Positions 18,175 through 27,162 of a stretch of DNA of 64,000 bases are shown here, piece by piece. A model generated the notes under the pieces. The model was not told the DNA's origin, made no database searches, and saw nothing but the letters and a program-made list of their open reading frames with translations. Source of the stretch: Paenibacillus wulumuqiensis (GTDB taxonomy: Bacteria > Bacillota > Bacilli > Paenibacillales > Paenibacillaceae); contig NZ_LAQP01000013.1 in NCBI RefSeq assembly GCF_000971965.1, forward strand, positions 1 through 64,000, given 5' to 3'. A program made the translations under genes and the position numbers. The stretch's first letter is position 1; the number at the start of each line of letters is the position of its first letter.

Positions 18175-19827
18175 ATGTCAGTACAATTACCGCCGCAATT
18201 CGTGCAGCGGATGCAGGATTTGCTTGATGATGAATTCCAGTCTTTTATGGACAGTTATGAGCAGTCTCCCCGTGCAGGATTGCGTGTAAATACATTAAAA
18301 ATCTCCAATGAGCAGTTCCGGCAGCAGTCACCGTTCGAGCTGCGGCCGATTCCGTGGTGTCCGACCGGCTATTATGTGGATGCTGCGGCACGCCCCGGCA
18401 AGCATCCGTATTATTATGCAGGCCTCTATTATATACAGGAGCCGAGCGCGATGAGTCCGGTCGAAGCGCTGGATGTACAGCCGGGTGACCGTGTACTCGA
18501 TCTGTGCGCGGCACCGGGCGGCAAGTCGACGCAGATTGCTGCAGCACTGCAGGGGCAGGGACTGCTCGTCACCAATGATCTAAGTGCAGAGCGTACACGC
18601 GCACTCGCCAAAAATATGGAACTGTACGGTGTCCGCAATGCCGTGATTCTGAATGAATCACCCGAGGTGATTGCCACCCGGTTTGGCGGTTTCTTTGATA
18701 AAATTCTGGTCGATGCTCCCTGCTCCGGAGAAGGCATGTTCCGCAAGGACGACGATGCCGCCCGCCAGTGGATTAACCATTCGGTGGAACGCTGTTCGAT
18801 CATGCAGCGGGATATTCTGCAGACCGTAGCGACGATGCTGGCGCCGGGCGGCCGGATTGTGTATTCGACCTGTACCTTTGCCCCGGAGGAAAATGAACGC
18901 AGTATCGCTGTGTTCCTCGATCAGCATCCGGAGTTCAACGTGACATTGCCTGCACATGCCGAACATTTTGGCCGTGGACGCAGTGAATGGGCACACCGGG
19001 TGGAGGAGGAGATTCAGCAGGGAGAGACGGTGTTGACCGCCATTTCGGCAGATGAGTATAATCCGGTGTCTCCAGCATCGATCGAGCAGACGAGCAGAAC
19101 CGTTCGGTTATGGCCGCATCAGCTGGAGGGAGAAGGGCATTATATCGCTGTGCTGGACCATCAGGCTGCTCGCCAGGCGGATTATATACCTGCTGAGCCG
19201 CCCGTCATCGCTCATACCTATAAAGAACGGCCGCAGCGTCATGCTGCCTCCAGACCGGATAGCCGGGCAGAGAAAAAGGCAGAACGGCGGGCGGGCAGAG
19301 ACGACTCCAGAGGACGTCCGGAGTCCAAAGGCAAATCTGCACGCGGAGCGGCCGGCAGTCGGACGCAAGGAACGGAGGAAGCATCTCCTCCTCAACTGTG
19401 GATGGAGTTCAGCGGACAGGAGCTGACCGGAGACTGGACAGTGCAGCGTCTGATTACTTTTGGCCAGAATATGTATCAGTCCCCGGTGGATGAGAATCGG
19501 CTGCAGGGTCTCAAGGTAATCCGTCCGGGATGGTATCTTGGCTCTTACAAAAATGGCCGCTTTACCCCAGGGCACGCCCTGGCAGCCGCACTGGTGCCTG
19601 CCGAAGCCAAGCGCAGGCTGAATCTGAGTGCGGATTCGCCGGAAGCGATATCGTATCTCAAAGGCGAGACACTGTCGGTTCCGGCTGAGCGCATTCAGTG
19701 TGACCAGGGAGCATCCCCGCGCGGCTATGTGCTCGTATGTATCGACGGCTTCTCGGCAGGCTGGGGAAAATGGCAGCAGGGCGACATACTCAAAAACGAA
19801 TACCCGGCAGGATGGAGATGGATCTAA
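18175..19827 (+). CDS. rRNA cytosine-C5 methyltransferase, RsmF/YebU type
   Basis: The N-terminal 300 residues form a Nol1/Nop2/Sun methyltransferase: SAM site DLCAAPGGKS (109-118), DAPCSGEGMFRKD with Cys183, and YSTCTFAPEENE with the catalytic Cys233. The C-terminal 150 residues (from about MEFSGQELTG) match the extra domain of RsmF, which methylates 16S rRNA. Between them lies a linker of about 60 residues rich in Arg, Lys, Ser and Glu, probably disordered. The start has AAGGAG about 10 bases upstream. Only 3 bases separate it from the pseudouridine synthase gene, so two rRNA modifiers share one transcript. Confidence 0.9.
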   Translation: MSVQLPPQFVQRMQDLLDDEFQSFMDSYEQSPRAGLRVNTLKISNEQFRQQSPFELRPIPWCPTGYYVDAAARPGKHPYYYAGLYYIQEPSAMSPVEALDVQPGDRVLDLCAAPGGKSTQIAAALQGQGLLVTNDLSAERTRALAKNMELYGVRNAVILNESPEVIATRFGGFFDKILVDAPCSGEGMFRKDDDAARQWINHSVERCSIMQRDILQTVATMLAPGGRIVYSTCTFAPEENERSIAVFLDQHPEFNVTLPAHAEHFGRGRSEWAHRVEEEIQQGETVLTAISADEYNPVSPASIEQTSRTVRLWPHQLEGEGHYIAVLDHQAARQADYIPAEPPVIAHTYKERPQRHAASRPDSRAEKKAERRAGRDDSRGRPESKGKSARGAAGSRTQGTEEASPPQLWMEFSGQELTGDWTVQRLITFGQNMYQSPVDENRLQGLKVIRPGWYLGSYKNGRFTPGHALAAALVPAEAKRRLNLSADSPEAISYLKGETLSVPAERIQCDQGASPRGYVLVCIDGFSAGWGKWQQGDILKNEYPAGWRWI

Positions 19828-19830
19828 ACG

Positions 19831-20595
19831 ATGAATAAACCGGTAAAAAAACAGCGTCTGGACAAAATACTCGGCAATCTCGGCTATGGCACACGCAGTG
19901 AATTGAAGCGTGCAGCCAAGCAGGGACGGATTACCGTCAATGACGCAGTCATCAAGGACAGCGGACTGCAGGTCGATCCATATCAGGAAAAGATTGAATT
20001 TGACGGGGAACAGATCATGTACCGTGAATATATATATTTGATGATGAACAAGCCGCAGGGCGTCATTTCGGCGACCGAAGACCGGCGTGACCGTACTGTG
20101 GTCGATCTGCTGGATGTGGAGTATCAGGTATTCCAGCCGTTCCCGGTTGGACGTCTGGACAAGGATACCGAAGGACTGCTGCTGCTCACCAATGATGGTC
20201 AGTTGGCCCATGATCTGCTGTCTCCGCGCAAGCATGTTCCCAAAACGTATGCGGCGGATGTGCTGGGAGAAGTCGGCGAAGATGATATTACAGCGTTCCG
20301 TCAGGGTGTCACACTGGATGACGGATACGAGACACTTCCAGCAGAACTTCGTATTCTGGAACACATGCCTACACCGGAAGGCATCGTATCCCGGATTCAA
20401 CTGACCATTTCCGAAGGCAAGTTCCATCAGGTCAAGCGGATGTTCGAATCAGTCGGCAAAAAGGTCATCTATCTGCAGCGGCTCTCCATGGGCGCTCTGC
20501 AGCTGGACCCTGCGCTGCCGCTCGGCGAATACCGTGAACTAACGGCAGCGGAGCTGGAATCGATAGGGAGAAACGCAGCCGACCATACTTCATAA
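19831..20595 (+). CDS. 16S rRNA pseudouridine synthase, RsuA family
   Basis: An S4 RNA-binding domain (residues about 7-65, RLDKILGNLGYGTRSELKR) precedes a catalytic domain with GRLDKDTEGLLLLTNDG; Asp110 is the catalytic residue. LMMNKPQGVIS and EGKFHQVKRMF are RsuA/RluB-type motifs. The absence of a long C-terminal extension favours RsuA-like (uridine 516 of 16S rRNA) over RluB, but this is an inference. It is co-transcribed with the RsmF-type methyltransferase. Confidence 0.88.
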   Translation: MNKPVKKQRLDKILGNLGYGTRSELKRAAKQGRITVNDAVIKDSGLQVDPYQEKIEFDGEQIMYREYIYLMMNKPQGVISATEDRRDRTVVDLLDVEYQVFQPFPVGRLDKDTEGLLLLTNDGQLAHDLLSPRKHVPKTYAADVLGEVGEDDITAFRQGVTLDDGYETLPAELRILEHMPTPEGIVSRIQLTISEGKFHQVKRMFESVGKKVIYLQRLSMGALQLDPALPLGEYRELTAAELESIGRNAADHTS

Positions 20596-20666
20596 CTGAC
20601 TGGTCAATCAAGCAACTAACCAACCAACACTATTGGATGTATATTAAAAAACAGGCAGGTGGATCA

Positions 20667-21488
20667 ATGAACTATCGATTAATCGCTCTTGATATGGATG
20701 GTACGCTGCTGGACAGCAACCACGAGATTTCCCCAAAGACAGCTGCAGCACTCCAGGAAGTGGCTGCCCGCGGCACTGAGATTGTATTATGTACCGGACG
20801 GACACCGGTAAACTCCATTCCTTATATGGAGCAACTGGGTCTGCATGAAGAAGGCTATGTAATCGTGCATAACGGCGCAGCGACTGTGCATACGGGTACC
20901 CGTGAAGTGATCCACCAGTTTCCACTGGATACCGCTGCACTGGAAAATTATATGCACTACTGCCGCCAGCATGATATTCATTTTGATATCAATACCGCTT
21001 TTGAAATATATGTGGATTCGCCGGAGAACATGCAGGCGGCAGCACAGGAGATGTATGCCAAGTTCCAGAGCTTCCAGATGAAGCCGCTGCTGCTGCCGGC
21101 ATGGGAGGAGCTGTCAGCGCCCGTGCTGAAGTTGAGCGCCTTTGCTTCGCCGGATCAGCTGGACACCGCTTATAAGGAATGGAGTCTGTGGACGCCGGAG
21201 TTCAACATTTTGCGCAGCGGGGAATTTTTCATCGATCTGATGCATCCCCGGGCGTCCAAGGGAGACGCGCTGCAGGCACTGGCAGAGAGCCGGGGCATCG
21301 CTCCTGCAGAGATTATGGCGATCGGCAATTATTACAATGACGTGTCGATGATACAATATGCCGGTCTCGGTATTGCCGTCGACAATTCACCGCTTGAAGT
21401 CAAAGCGGCTGCAGATGAAGTGACGTATTCCAATGATGAGGAAGGCGTCTATCATATGCTCCAAAAGTACGCTGGAGTGACCGGCTAA
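20667..21488 (+). CDS. Cof-type HAD-IIB phosphatase
   Basis: The 273-residue product shows the four HAD motifs: ALDMDGTLLDS, LCTGR, the lysine in ASKGDAL, and IGNYYNDVSMIQYAG. The large alpha/beta cap inserted after motif II is typical of Cof/YkrA-like phosphatases, which act on sugar phosphates, FMN or PLP. Its substrate cannot be told. The start chosen at 20667 follows AGGTGG; an open extension to 20637 lacks a site. Confidence 0.88.
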   Translation: MNYRLIALDMDGTLLDSNHEISPKTAAALQEVAARGTEIVLCTGRTPVNSIPYMEQLGLHEEGYVIVHNGAATVHTGTREVIHQFPLDTAALENYMHYCRQHDIHFDINTAFEIYVDSPENMQAAAQEMYAKFQSFQMKPLLLPAWEELSAPVLKLSAFASPDQLDTAYKEWSLWTPEFNILRSGEFFIDLMHPRASKGDALQALAESRGIAPAEIMAIGNYYNDVSMIQYAGLGIAVDNSPLEVKAAADEVTYSNDEEGVYHMLQKYAGVTG

Positions 21489-21584
21489 TCCGTTAAATCA
21501 CAATGCTGCGCCGGACAGTGCAACCTTGGTGCGCCAGCACCTTCATAATATTCAGCAATCAACCGGATAACAGCCTGATCTGAA

Positions 21585-21610
21585 GCCGCTCAAGCAGTTG
21601 AGCGGTTTTA
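21585..21610 (+). terminator. Terminator after the HAD phosphatase gene
   Basis: CCGCTCAA-GCAG-TTGAGCGG stem-loop followed by TTTTA. Confidence 0.75.
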
Positions 21611-21725
21611 TGATGTTGGTCTGTCCCGATACATGATACAATCTTGTAGTATAGGGTCAGACTTGATGATCAGCATGGTTATGTTGATATAATGAAGTGA
21701 CGAATAAGGGAAAGGAGGAATATTC

Positions 21726-22904
21726 TTGAGATTGCTGCAAGCCCTGTTTTTCCCTCCTGAACAACCGGGAGGCGTCTCGTCCATGATTCCCTATCTGCAG
21801 GAACGGTTCAGCTCTGCACGCTGGGAGATGGAGATCTTCTCTTTACCCAAACGGATACGCAACAAAGGCAAGGATGACGTCGTATTTGAGACGTTTGACT
21901 GGACCGTATATGGCACAAGTCCGGTTGTCCAGAAATATATCCAGACCTATCGTGACTACCGCTGGTGGGCGCGTCTGCGGCTGAACAAGCCCTATGATCT
22001 GATTCATTCCCATCATCCGTTGGTTGGACTGGTCATGCGTGAGGTATTCCCGGATACGCCGATTGTGCAGACCGTACACTCCAGCTATGAACGCGAGCTG
22101 CTGCTAAACGGCAAAATTGCGGAAGGCAGCATGGAGCAGGAATTCCTCACCTCCCTGTATCGTGAGCTGGAATACCGAACGGATCGCCTGATGACCGTAT
22201 CCCATTCCTTCCGTACGTATATGTCTGCTTACGTGGAGCATCCCGAGAGGATCGAGGTGCTGCCGAACGGTTTCGATGAGAAACGCTTTAAGCCTGTGCC
22301 GCACGAAAATGAAGTGCCGCAGTTGATGACGGTCTGCCGTCTCGTACCTGCCAAGGGGCTGGACACCCTGCTCAAAGCCTGCGCCATTCTCAAGCAGCGA
22401 GGTCATAATTATGTGCTGCACATTATTGGGGATGGGCCGAGCCGGACCGATCTGGAGCAGATGGCCCAGCAGCTGGGCATTTATGAGGATACCATTTTCT
22501 ACGGATATACCCTGCATCCGGAAGAGTTTATGCCGTTTTTTGATATTTTTGTGCTGCCTTCCCGGGCAGAAGCGTTTGGCTCTGTATTTGCCGAGGCTGC
22601 GCTCTGCTGGCTGGCGCTGGTCGGCACCAATGTAGGCGGTATTGCCGAACAGATCGAAGACGGCGTCAATGGCCTGCTGGTCCCTCCGGATCAGGAGCAG
22701 CTGCTCGCCGATGCGTTGGAAAAGGTCATTACCGATCCTTCATATCGTTATGAGCTTGCTCGGACCGGCTGGGAAAAAGCCAAAAATCAGTACTCGCTGA
22801 CCCATGTGGTCAATGAACTCAAAAGGCTGTATCTGGAGTATTTGACCGAGAATCCGCTTCACTCGATGTCGGATCTTACTGTCCAGCAATCGGACAGCGA
22901 GTAA
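21726..22904 (+). CDS. Glycosyltransferase, GT4 family
   Basis: The 392-residue protein is a GT-B glycosyltransferase. It shows an N-terminal glycine-rich FFPPEQPGGVSSMI, HSHHPLVG and QTVHSSYERE acceptor-side motifs, then LPNGFDEKRFKP, VCRLVPAKGLDTLL, and the nucleotide-sugar-binding E-x7-E region in SRAEAFGSVFAEA. GT4 enzymes transfer sugars to lipids, teichoic acid precursors, or small thiols such as bacillithiol intermediates; the target here is unknown. Translation appears to start at TTG 21726, 7 bases after AAAGGAGG. The gene stands alone. Confidence 0.88.
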   Translation: MRLLQALFFPPEQPGGVSSMIPYLQERFSSARWEMEIFSLPKRIRNKGKDDVVFETFDWTVYGTSPVVQKYIQTYRDYRWWARLRLNKPYDLIHSHHPLVGLVMREVFPDTPIVQTVHSSYERELLLNGKIAEGSMEQEFLTSLYRELEYRTDRLMTVSHSFRTYMSAYVEHPERIEVLPNGFDEKRFKPVPHENEVPQLMTVCRLVPAKGLDTLLKACAILKQRGHNYVLHIIGDGPSRTDLEQMAQQLGIYEDTIFYGYTLHPEEFMPFFDIFVLPSRAEAFGSVFAEAALCWLALVGTNVGGIAEQIEDGVNGLLVPPDQEQLLADALEKVITDPSYRYELARTGWEKAKNQYSLTHVVNELKRLYLEYLTENPLHSMSDLTVQQSDSE

Positions 22905-23159
22905 TGCAGCAGCGAAGAAGGCGACAATCATTACAATTTTGCAAATTACTTGCCTGCACTAATCCGGTATAATCAAATCCATACTACAGATGGACATGCA
23001 GCATGATATAATTGTCTGTATGCGTATGATCGAGACAGCCGCCGGATGGAATTGCCTCAGTAGAAAAGAGGGACCGGGCGCACAAGTCGCCAGGATCAGC
23101 TGACAACGGAATACTGATGCAGCACAAACCATCAGAATATGAGTGATGGAGGACGAATC

Positions 23160-23729
23160 ATGGAAGAACTCAAACAACGAATTTTGCAGGAAGCCACCGT
23201 ACTATCCAATAATGTACTGAAGCTGGACGCTCTATTGAACCAGCAGGTAGACCCGCAGCTGACCATGCGGATGGGTCAGGAGTTTGCACAACTGTATCGT
23301 TCTGAACAGATTACTCGTGTCGTCACTGTAGAATCGTCAGGCATTCCGGTCGCTTTTGCGACAGCGCATGAACTGGGCGTTCCGCTCGTATTCGCTCGCC
23401 GTAAAAAGACATTGCTCGCCGATCCGGATGCACTGGTGGAGCGTGTACCTTCCTTTACCAAAGGCATTGTGACAGATATTGTATTGTCCCAGCAGTTCAT
23501 TACTGCCAATGACCGTATTCTGTTTATCGATGATATTATCGCCAATGGAGATGCTGCACGCGGCTTGGTCAAGATCATTCAGCGCTCCGGAGCGACACTG
23601 GTTGGTGTAGGCATAGTGATCGAGAAATGTTTTCAAAATGGAGCACAATCGATCCGCGAACAGGGGATCCGTCTGGATTCGCTTGTGAAAATTGCCTCAC
23701 TGGATGAAGGACATATTACTTTCGCCTAA
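23160..23729 (+). CDS. xpt: Xanthine phosphoribosyltransferase
   Basis: The 189-residue enzyme converts xanthine and PRPP to XMP in purine salvage. It matches Bacillus Xpt throughout, including VTVESSGIPVAFATAHELGVP, FARRKK, and the PRPP-binding motif ILFIDDIIANGDAARG. ATG 23160 has GGAGG 7 bases upstream; the open frame from 23139 has none. No xanthine permease gene follows, and I found no purine riboswitch core in the 255-base leader, unlike the xpt-pbuX operon of Bacillus. TATAAT occurs at 22968-22973 (with TTACTT 16 bases upstream) and again at 23007-23012. Confidence 0.92.
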   Translation: MEELKQRILQEATVLSNNVLKLDALLNQQVDPQLTMRMGQEFAQLYRSEQITRVVTVESSGIPVAFATAHELGVPLVFARRKKTLLADPDALVERVPSFTKGIVTDIVLSQQFITANDRILFIDDIIANGDAARGLVKIIQRSGATLVGVGIVIEKCFQNGAQSIREQGIRLDSLVKIASLDEGHITFA

Positions 23730-23931
23730 TCTCGGCAACTTATGTTTAAACCTTTTATTTTGGTTTATCTTATTTTATGGACATTGATAACCGATAGTGT
23801 AAGTATGGCCCCATGAGATAATAAGAACTTGACAATTCCAGACATGCTTTGACTGAAAACATGATATTCTCTTTCCAAATGGGGTATTAATGTCTTATAA
23901 TAAAGATATGTTAGGGAGGGGAGGCAGACTA

Positions 23932-24261
23932 ATGAGCAAAGAGCCGATCACTGAAGAGTTTTTTATCAATAAACTGGCCGCCGCAAAAGTACACTTCGAG
24001 CGTGCTTTGGATTGTAAGCACACTGAATTTGATGACCTGTATCCCTATATGATTGAACATCCGCAGTTCTTTTGGTACAAACGTTATGTAGCATGGTCTG
24101 AATTGCTGACCATTGTGAATCTGTGTCAAGAGCTGGACTTTAACTGGAAATCGCAATTTTCCGATCACCAGGTAGAGTACGTGAACGAGCGTGTGATGTC
24201 CGCGAAAGTGCTTGATTATTGGTTCGAGAAAAACGATTCCAAAGAACACGCACAGCGCTGA
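23932..24261 (+). CDS. Conserved hypothetical protein
   Basis: I do not recognise this 109-residue soluble protein. It is rich in aromatic and charged residues (FFWYKRYVAWSELL, VLDYWFEKND) and predicted mostly helical. The ATG at 23932 follows GGGAGGGGAGG; a longer reading from 23890 lacks support. It is monocistronic with its own terminator. Confidence 0.6.
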   Translation: MSKEPITEEFFINKLAAAKVHFERALDCKHTEFDDLYPYMIEHPQFFWYKRYVAWSELLTIVNLCQELDFNWKSQFSDHQVEYVNERVMSAKVLDYWFEKNDSKEHAQR

Positions 24262-24291
24262 TCATAGCAGGAAGTCATTCAACAAGCATTC

Positions 24292-24323
24292 AGACCTAAA
24301 TGATCTCATTTAGGTCTTTTTTT
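24292..24323 (+). terminator. Terminator
   Basis: AGACCTAAATGA/TCATTTAGGTCT stem followed by seven T residues. Confidence 0.88.
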
Positions 24324-24385
24324 GTAGAAGATTAGAGATTGCGGAAGAATAGCATAATCCATAGTGAGCAAAGAGGGTGAAGATG

Positions 24386-24643
24386 ATGATGTCAGAAGAA
24401 GAACTGGACGCCTATCGCCAGTCCGGAGAGAAAGTCCGGGTCGTGCGAGACGGCATACGTGATAACGATGTACGCGGTATCGTCATTGCCTGGGATGATG
24501 AGCATGTACTGATCCGCCGTCCAAATCGTAATGTGGCCAAGCTGAGCCGCAGCTATATTATTCAGCCATCCAAGGACCCGCGTATCGATCCACTGGAACA
24601 AAGCGAATTGGTTGAGCCGGACGCTGGGCAGGAACAGGGATAA
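24386..24643 (+). CDS. Small hypothetical protein
   Basis: This acidic product of about 85 residues has a central strand-rich part (KVRVVRDGIRDNDVRGIVIAW, HVLIRRPNRNVAKLSRSYIIQP) that looks like a small beta barrel such as KOW or S1-type folds, but no family is certain. Several start codons are clustered (GTG 24377, ATG 24383, 24386, 24389); AGAGGG at 24372-24377 best fits 24386. Confidence 0.55.
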   Translation: MMSEEELDAYRQSGEKVRVVRDGIRDNDVRGIVIAWDDEHVLIRRPNRNVAKLSRSYIIQPSKDPRIDPLEQSELVEPDAGQEQG

Positions 24644-24805
24644 GAGTGAGAACCATATTAGCAGCAGAGCAGGCGCAGCAATCCTACCCATCCATTCTGC
24701 AGCTATTCTAGGTAGTTCTTATACAGATGGAATCGCAGGTTGGGTATGTTGATAAGGCAATCTGAACAAATCTGCAAATAAAGAGCATAAATAACATCGA
24801 TAAAT

Positions 24806-24851
24806 AAAAAAGCCATCTGCCGGACTGAGGTCCGAATCAGATGGCTTTTGT
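24806..24851. terminator. Bidirectional terminator
   Basis: AAAAGCCATCTG and CAGATGGCTTTT flank an 18-base loop between converging genes; both strands end in T-runs. Confidence 0.85.
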
Positions 24852-24981
24852 TCGTTAAAAATAAAACTTGTACAAGCGAGTTAGACGCTGCAATACAACA
24901 TAACCAATATAATAAAAAGGGAAGTATATATACAATAAGGGATAAACCACGTAGAGGGATGATAGTGTATAGCTTCTATAC

Positions 24982-25458
24982 TCAGGTCCCTGTGCGGTAA
25001 GGGGAATAGCGGGAGTAGCGTGCAGGTTCGCGTACACGGGACGGATTATAGGGTGCAGGCTGTCTGTCGTCAGCCGGTGCGGAAGAAGCCTCTGTTGCCG
25101 GTATCAGCCCCAGATAGGCACGCATCCGCTCAGCCGCTTCCTGACGGAACTCTATCGCCGGGATCTGGAAGGTGCCATGATGGCCCTTGCAGAGGATCTG
25201 AGCTTCTACACTGCTGTCGGATTGGTTGACCTCATACAGACGCAGATTCTGCTTACGCAGATCACGTCTTACCTCGGACAGCAGCAGGTTGGCACGGTCA
25301 GCAGCACTTCGGATTACTTCCCGGTACAGGCCTGGCGCACTGAGCTGATCACTTTCTTCCAGCGCACGTGTATCATGATCAAATTTCTTTTGAATATAAA
25401 CAAGCAGCAGATAGCTTTTTACCAGGGAACGTTCTTCTTCAGATAAAAAGACAGCCAT
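24982..25458 (-). CDS. Hypothetical protein
   Basis: I do not recognise this 158-residue protein. The first 115 residues are helical and charged (LSEEERSLVKSYLLLVYIQKKFDHD, IRSAADRANLLLSEVRRDLRK); the last 45 are Pro/Ala/Arg/Tyr-rich and probably disordered (ending YSRYSPYRTGT). No signal peptide. AAGGTGGTGA lies before the ATG. It converges on the bidirectional terminator. Confidence 0.6.
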   Translation of the reverse strand: MAVFLSEEERSLVKSYLLLVYIQKKFDHDTRALEESDQLSAPGLYREVIRSAADRANLLLSEVRRDLRKQNLRLYEVNQSDSSVEAQILCKGHHGTFQIPAIEFRQEAAERMRAYLGLIPATEASSAPADDRQPAPYNPSRVREPARYSRYSPYRTGT

Positions 25459-26004
25459 TCATGTCACCACCTTATGAGAACTTATGTTCTTATTGTACCG
25501 AACATGGGGATATTTGGCAAGTGAAAGTTACGGTAAACAGGCAATTTATGCAGAAAAAGAAGAAAAATAAGATATTTCGAGATCAGTATAATCAAATATT
25601 TGGAAAATAATCGTAATGGCTCTCATTACTCTTTAAAAACAAATAAGAATTCAGGGAAGTGGGTTATTCAGACTGCTAAAATTATGCGGGTGATCAGGCA
25701 GCATAATTGTCCTTTCAACAGTTCCATAATGTTATGTTAGCATGTCATATTGGAACTACGGTAACCTGCTTCTTCATGCCATAAGTCTGTTTCATTTTGG
25801 ACAAATGATCCTCTGAAATATTTTATCAATATACTGTTATTCTTGTTGTGAAAGCAGTATACTGGCGTTTGCATTTGTTGCAGAATAGGATACTGAATTA
25901 CCAATAGCTATTGTGCAAACGTATGCGCAATAAAAGTGATGAATTCATATTTTTCTTTTTATTCCATATTTTTACATGACAGAAATTAAAAACAGTCAGC
26001 ATAT
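25459..26004. other. AT-rich region without genes, with one palindrome
   Basis: No reading frame with a plausible start is present here; together with 26058-26391 it forms a gap of over 900 bases. The one clear structure is the palindrome TATTGTGCA-AACGTA-TGCGCAATA at 25909-25932 (8 of 9 arm bases pair), which resembles LacI-family operators in its AACGTA-centred core. No gene begins nearby for it to control. Confidence 0.5.
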
Positions 26005-26057
26005 AAAAAACCCGCAATTAACCGGAAGAAAATCTGCCTTCTGGATAATAACGGGTT
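26005..26057 (-). terminator. Minus-strand hairpin terminator
   Basis: On the minus strand AACCCG..CCAGAAGG...CTTCCGG..CGGGTT forms a two-tier stem followed by TTTTTT. It lies about 335 bases past the stop of the DUF1349 gene, so it may end a long 3' region or an unseen small RNA. Confidence 0.6.
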
Positions 26058-26391
26058 ATTTGTACGCATACGCCAGTATAGAAGAAGTAATCAAAGATAA
26101 ATAAATATATGAATTGGCTAATAAAAATAGATGTTTTGGAATGTAGTACATATTTGCAGTCATTTCTGAAGAAAAAAAGACCTTGTACATAATAATAAGG
26201 TTTTGTCGATAATGTGACAATCAAAGATTGTAATTCCATATTGTTCAATAAATTGCAATATCTCTTATTTATGATGGCAATCCCATATCCCGAATGTCAC
26301 GCAAATTTTACATTGACCGTCATAATAAAAGTATCTATAGTTAATTATTGTAAGTGAAACAATTCATATACATATATTTCAGACATCTTTC

Positions 26392-27039
26392 TCAGCTGGA
26401 AGCTTTGTCTGTACGCTCGATATGGAGAAATTCGAATTCGACCTGACAGCCATGTCCCTGGGGACTGCAAGCATACACTCCGCATTGGAAAGGGGTCTGA
26501 TCGCTTATATCATCGAATAGATGCGCGATTCGTATCTGATGCCACTCTGTTGATTCTGGGGTGTCGCCTTCCTGCTCGGCGTATTCTACGGTGTAGTCAC
26601 CGGCCACCCGGCTGATGCGGAACAGCAGCTCCGTGAAGCCTGCCTGGAAATTCTGGGTGGACCAGTCGGAGTATCCATTATTGGTCACGACGACGCCAAG
26701 CTTGGCATGACCTTCGGTCTCAAATTCGACAGAGGTCTTGAGCCAGCACTGCTCGGAGAAGCGGATCATCAATCCGGCCTGATCATACTGGTGCACCGGA
26801 TATGTACGAACTCTGGTCGTTACCGTCATATCGCCGGATACTTCGGCAAACAGGAAATGTCCATTGTCAACGCGGAATCCGTAATGTGTTTTCTGCCAGA
26901 AGTCCGTTTCTGCAAGAGGTTTGAAGGAGAGTACCTTTTTGTCTGTGGATACTTCCCATTCCTGTGGAGGACAGTGCCACTTCAATCGTTCGTCGATCGT
27001 TTGACCTGTGAAATTTTCCAATACATTTTTCATTATCAT
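26392..27039 (-). CDS. DUF1349 protein
   Basis: The 215-residue product is a DUF1349 protein: a concanavalin-like beta sandwich seen from motifs such as DFWQKTHYGFRVDNGHF, HQYDQAGLMIRFSEQCWLKTSVEFE and NNGYSDWSTQ. Family members are found beside carbohydrate genes and bind or process sugars, but no catalytic site is established. The start at 27039 follows AAAGGAG by 5 bases; the frame is open further to 27078. It is divergent from the MFS gene at 27163. Confidence 0.85.
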   Translation of the reverse strand: MIMKNVLENFTGQTIDERLKWHCPPQEWEVSTDKKVLSFKPLAETDFWQKTHYGFRVDNGHFLFAEVSGDMTVTTRVRTYPVHQYDQAGLMIRFSEQCWLKTSVEFETEGHAKLGVVVTNNGYSDWSTQNFQAGFTELLFRISRVAGDYTVEYAEQEGDTPESTEWHQIRIAHLFDDISDQTPFQCGVYACSPQGHGCQVEFEFLHIERTDKASS

Positions 27040-27162
27040 ACCTGCTCCTTTGCTGGATAAAATGGGGAACAGCCGCATAGCAGCTGTTCGCTAGTTCATT
27101 ATGTGTAAATGAAATGGAAATATCAAGTTTAAAAAGATATTTTTGGAAAGGTGATGAGGGTA

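Noticed and set aside
19108-20427. Long open frame on the minus strand opposite the rRNA methyltransferase and pseudouridine synthase genes
   Set aside because: It mirrors two well-supported genes, has no domain-like sequence or ribosome binding site, and reflects codon bias of the true strand.
22905-23159. Guanine riboswitch ahead of xpt
   Set aside because: I looked for the conserved purine-riboswitch core and paired loops and did not find them; a covariance-model scan would settle it.
26018-26248. 76-codon minus-strand frame in the long gap
   Set aside because: It runs through the terminator hairpin, has no convincing ribosome binding site, and its composition is that of AT-rich non-coding DNA.
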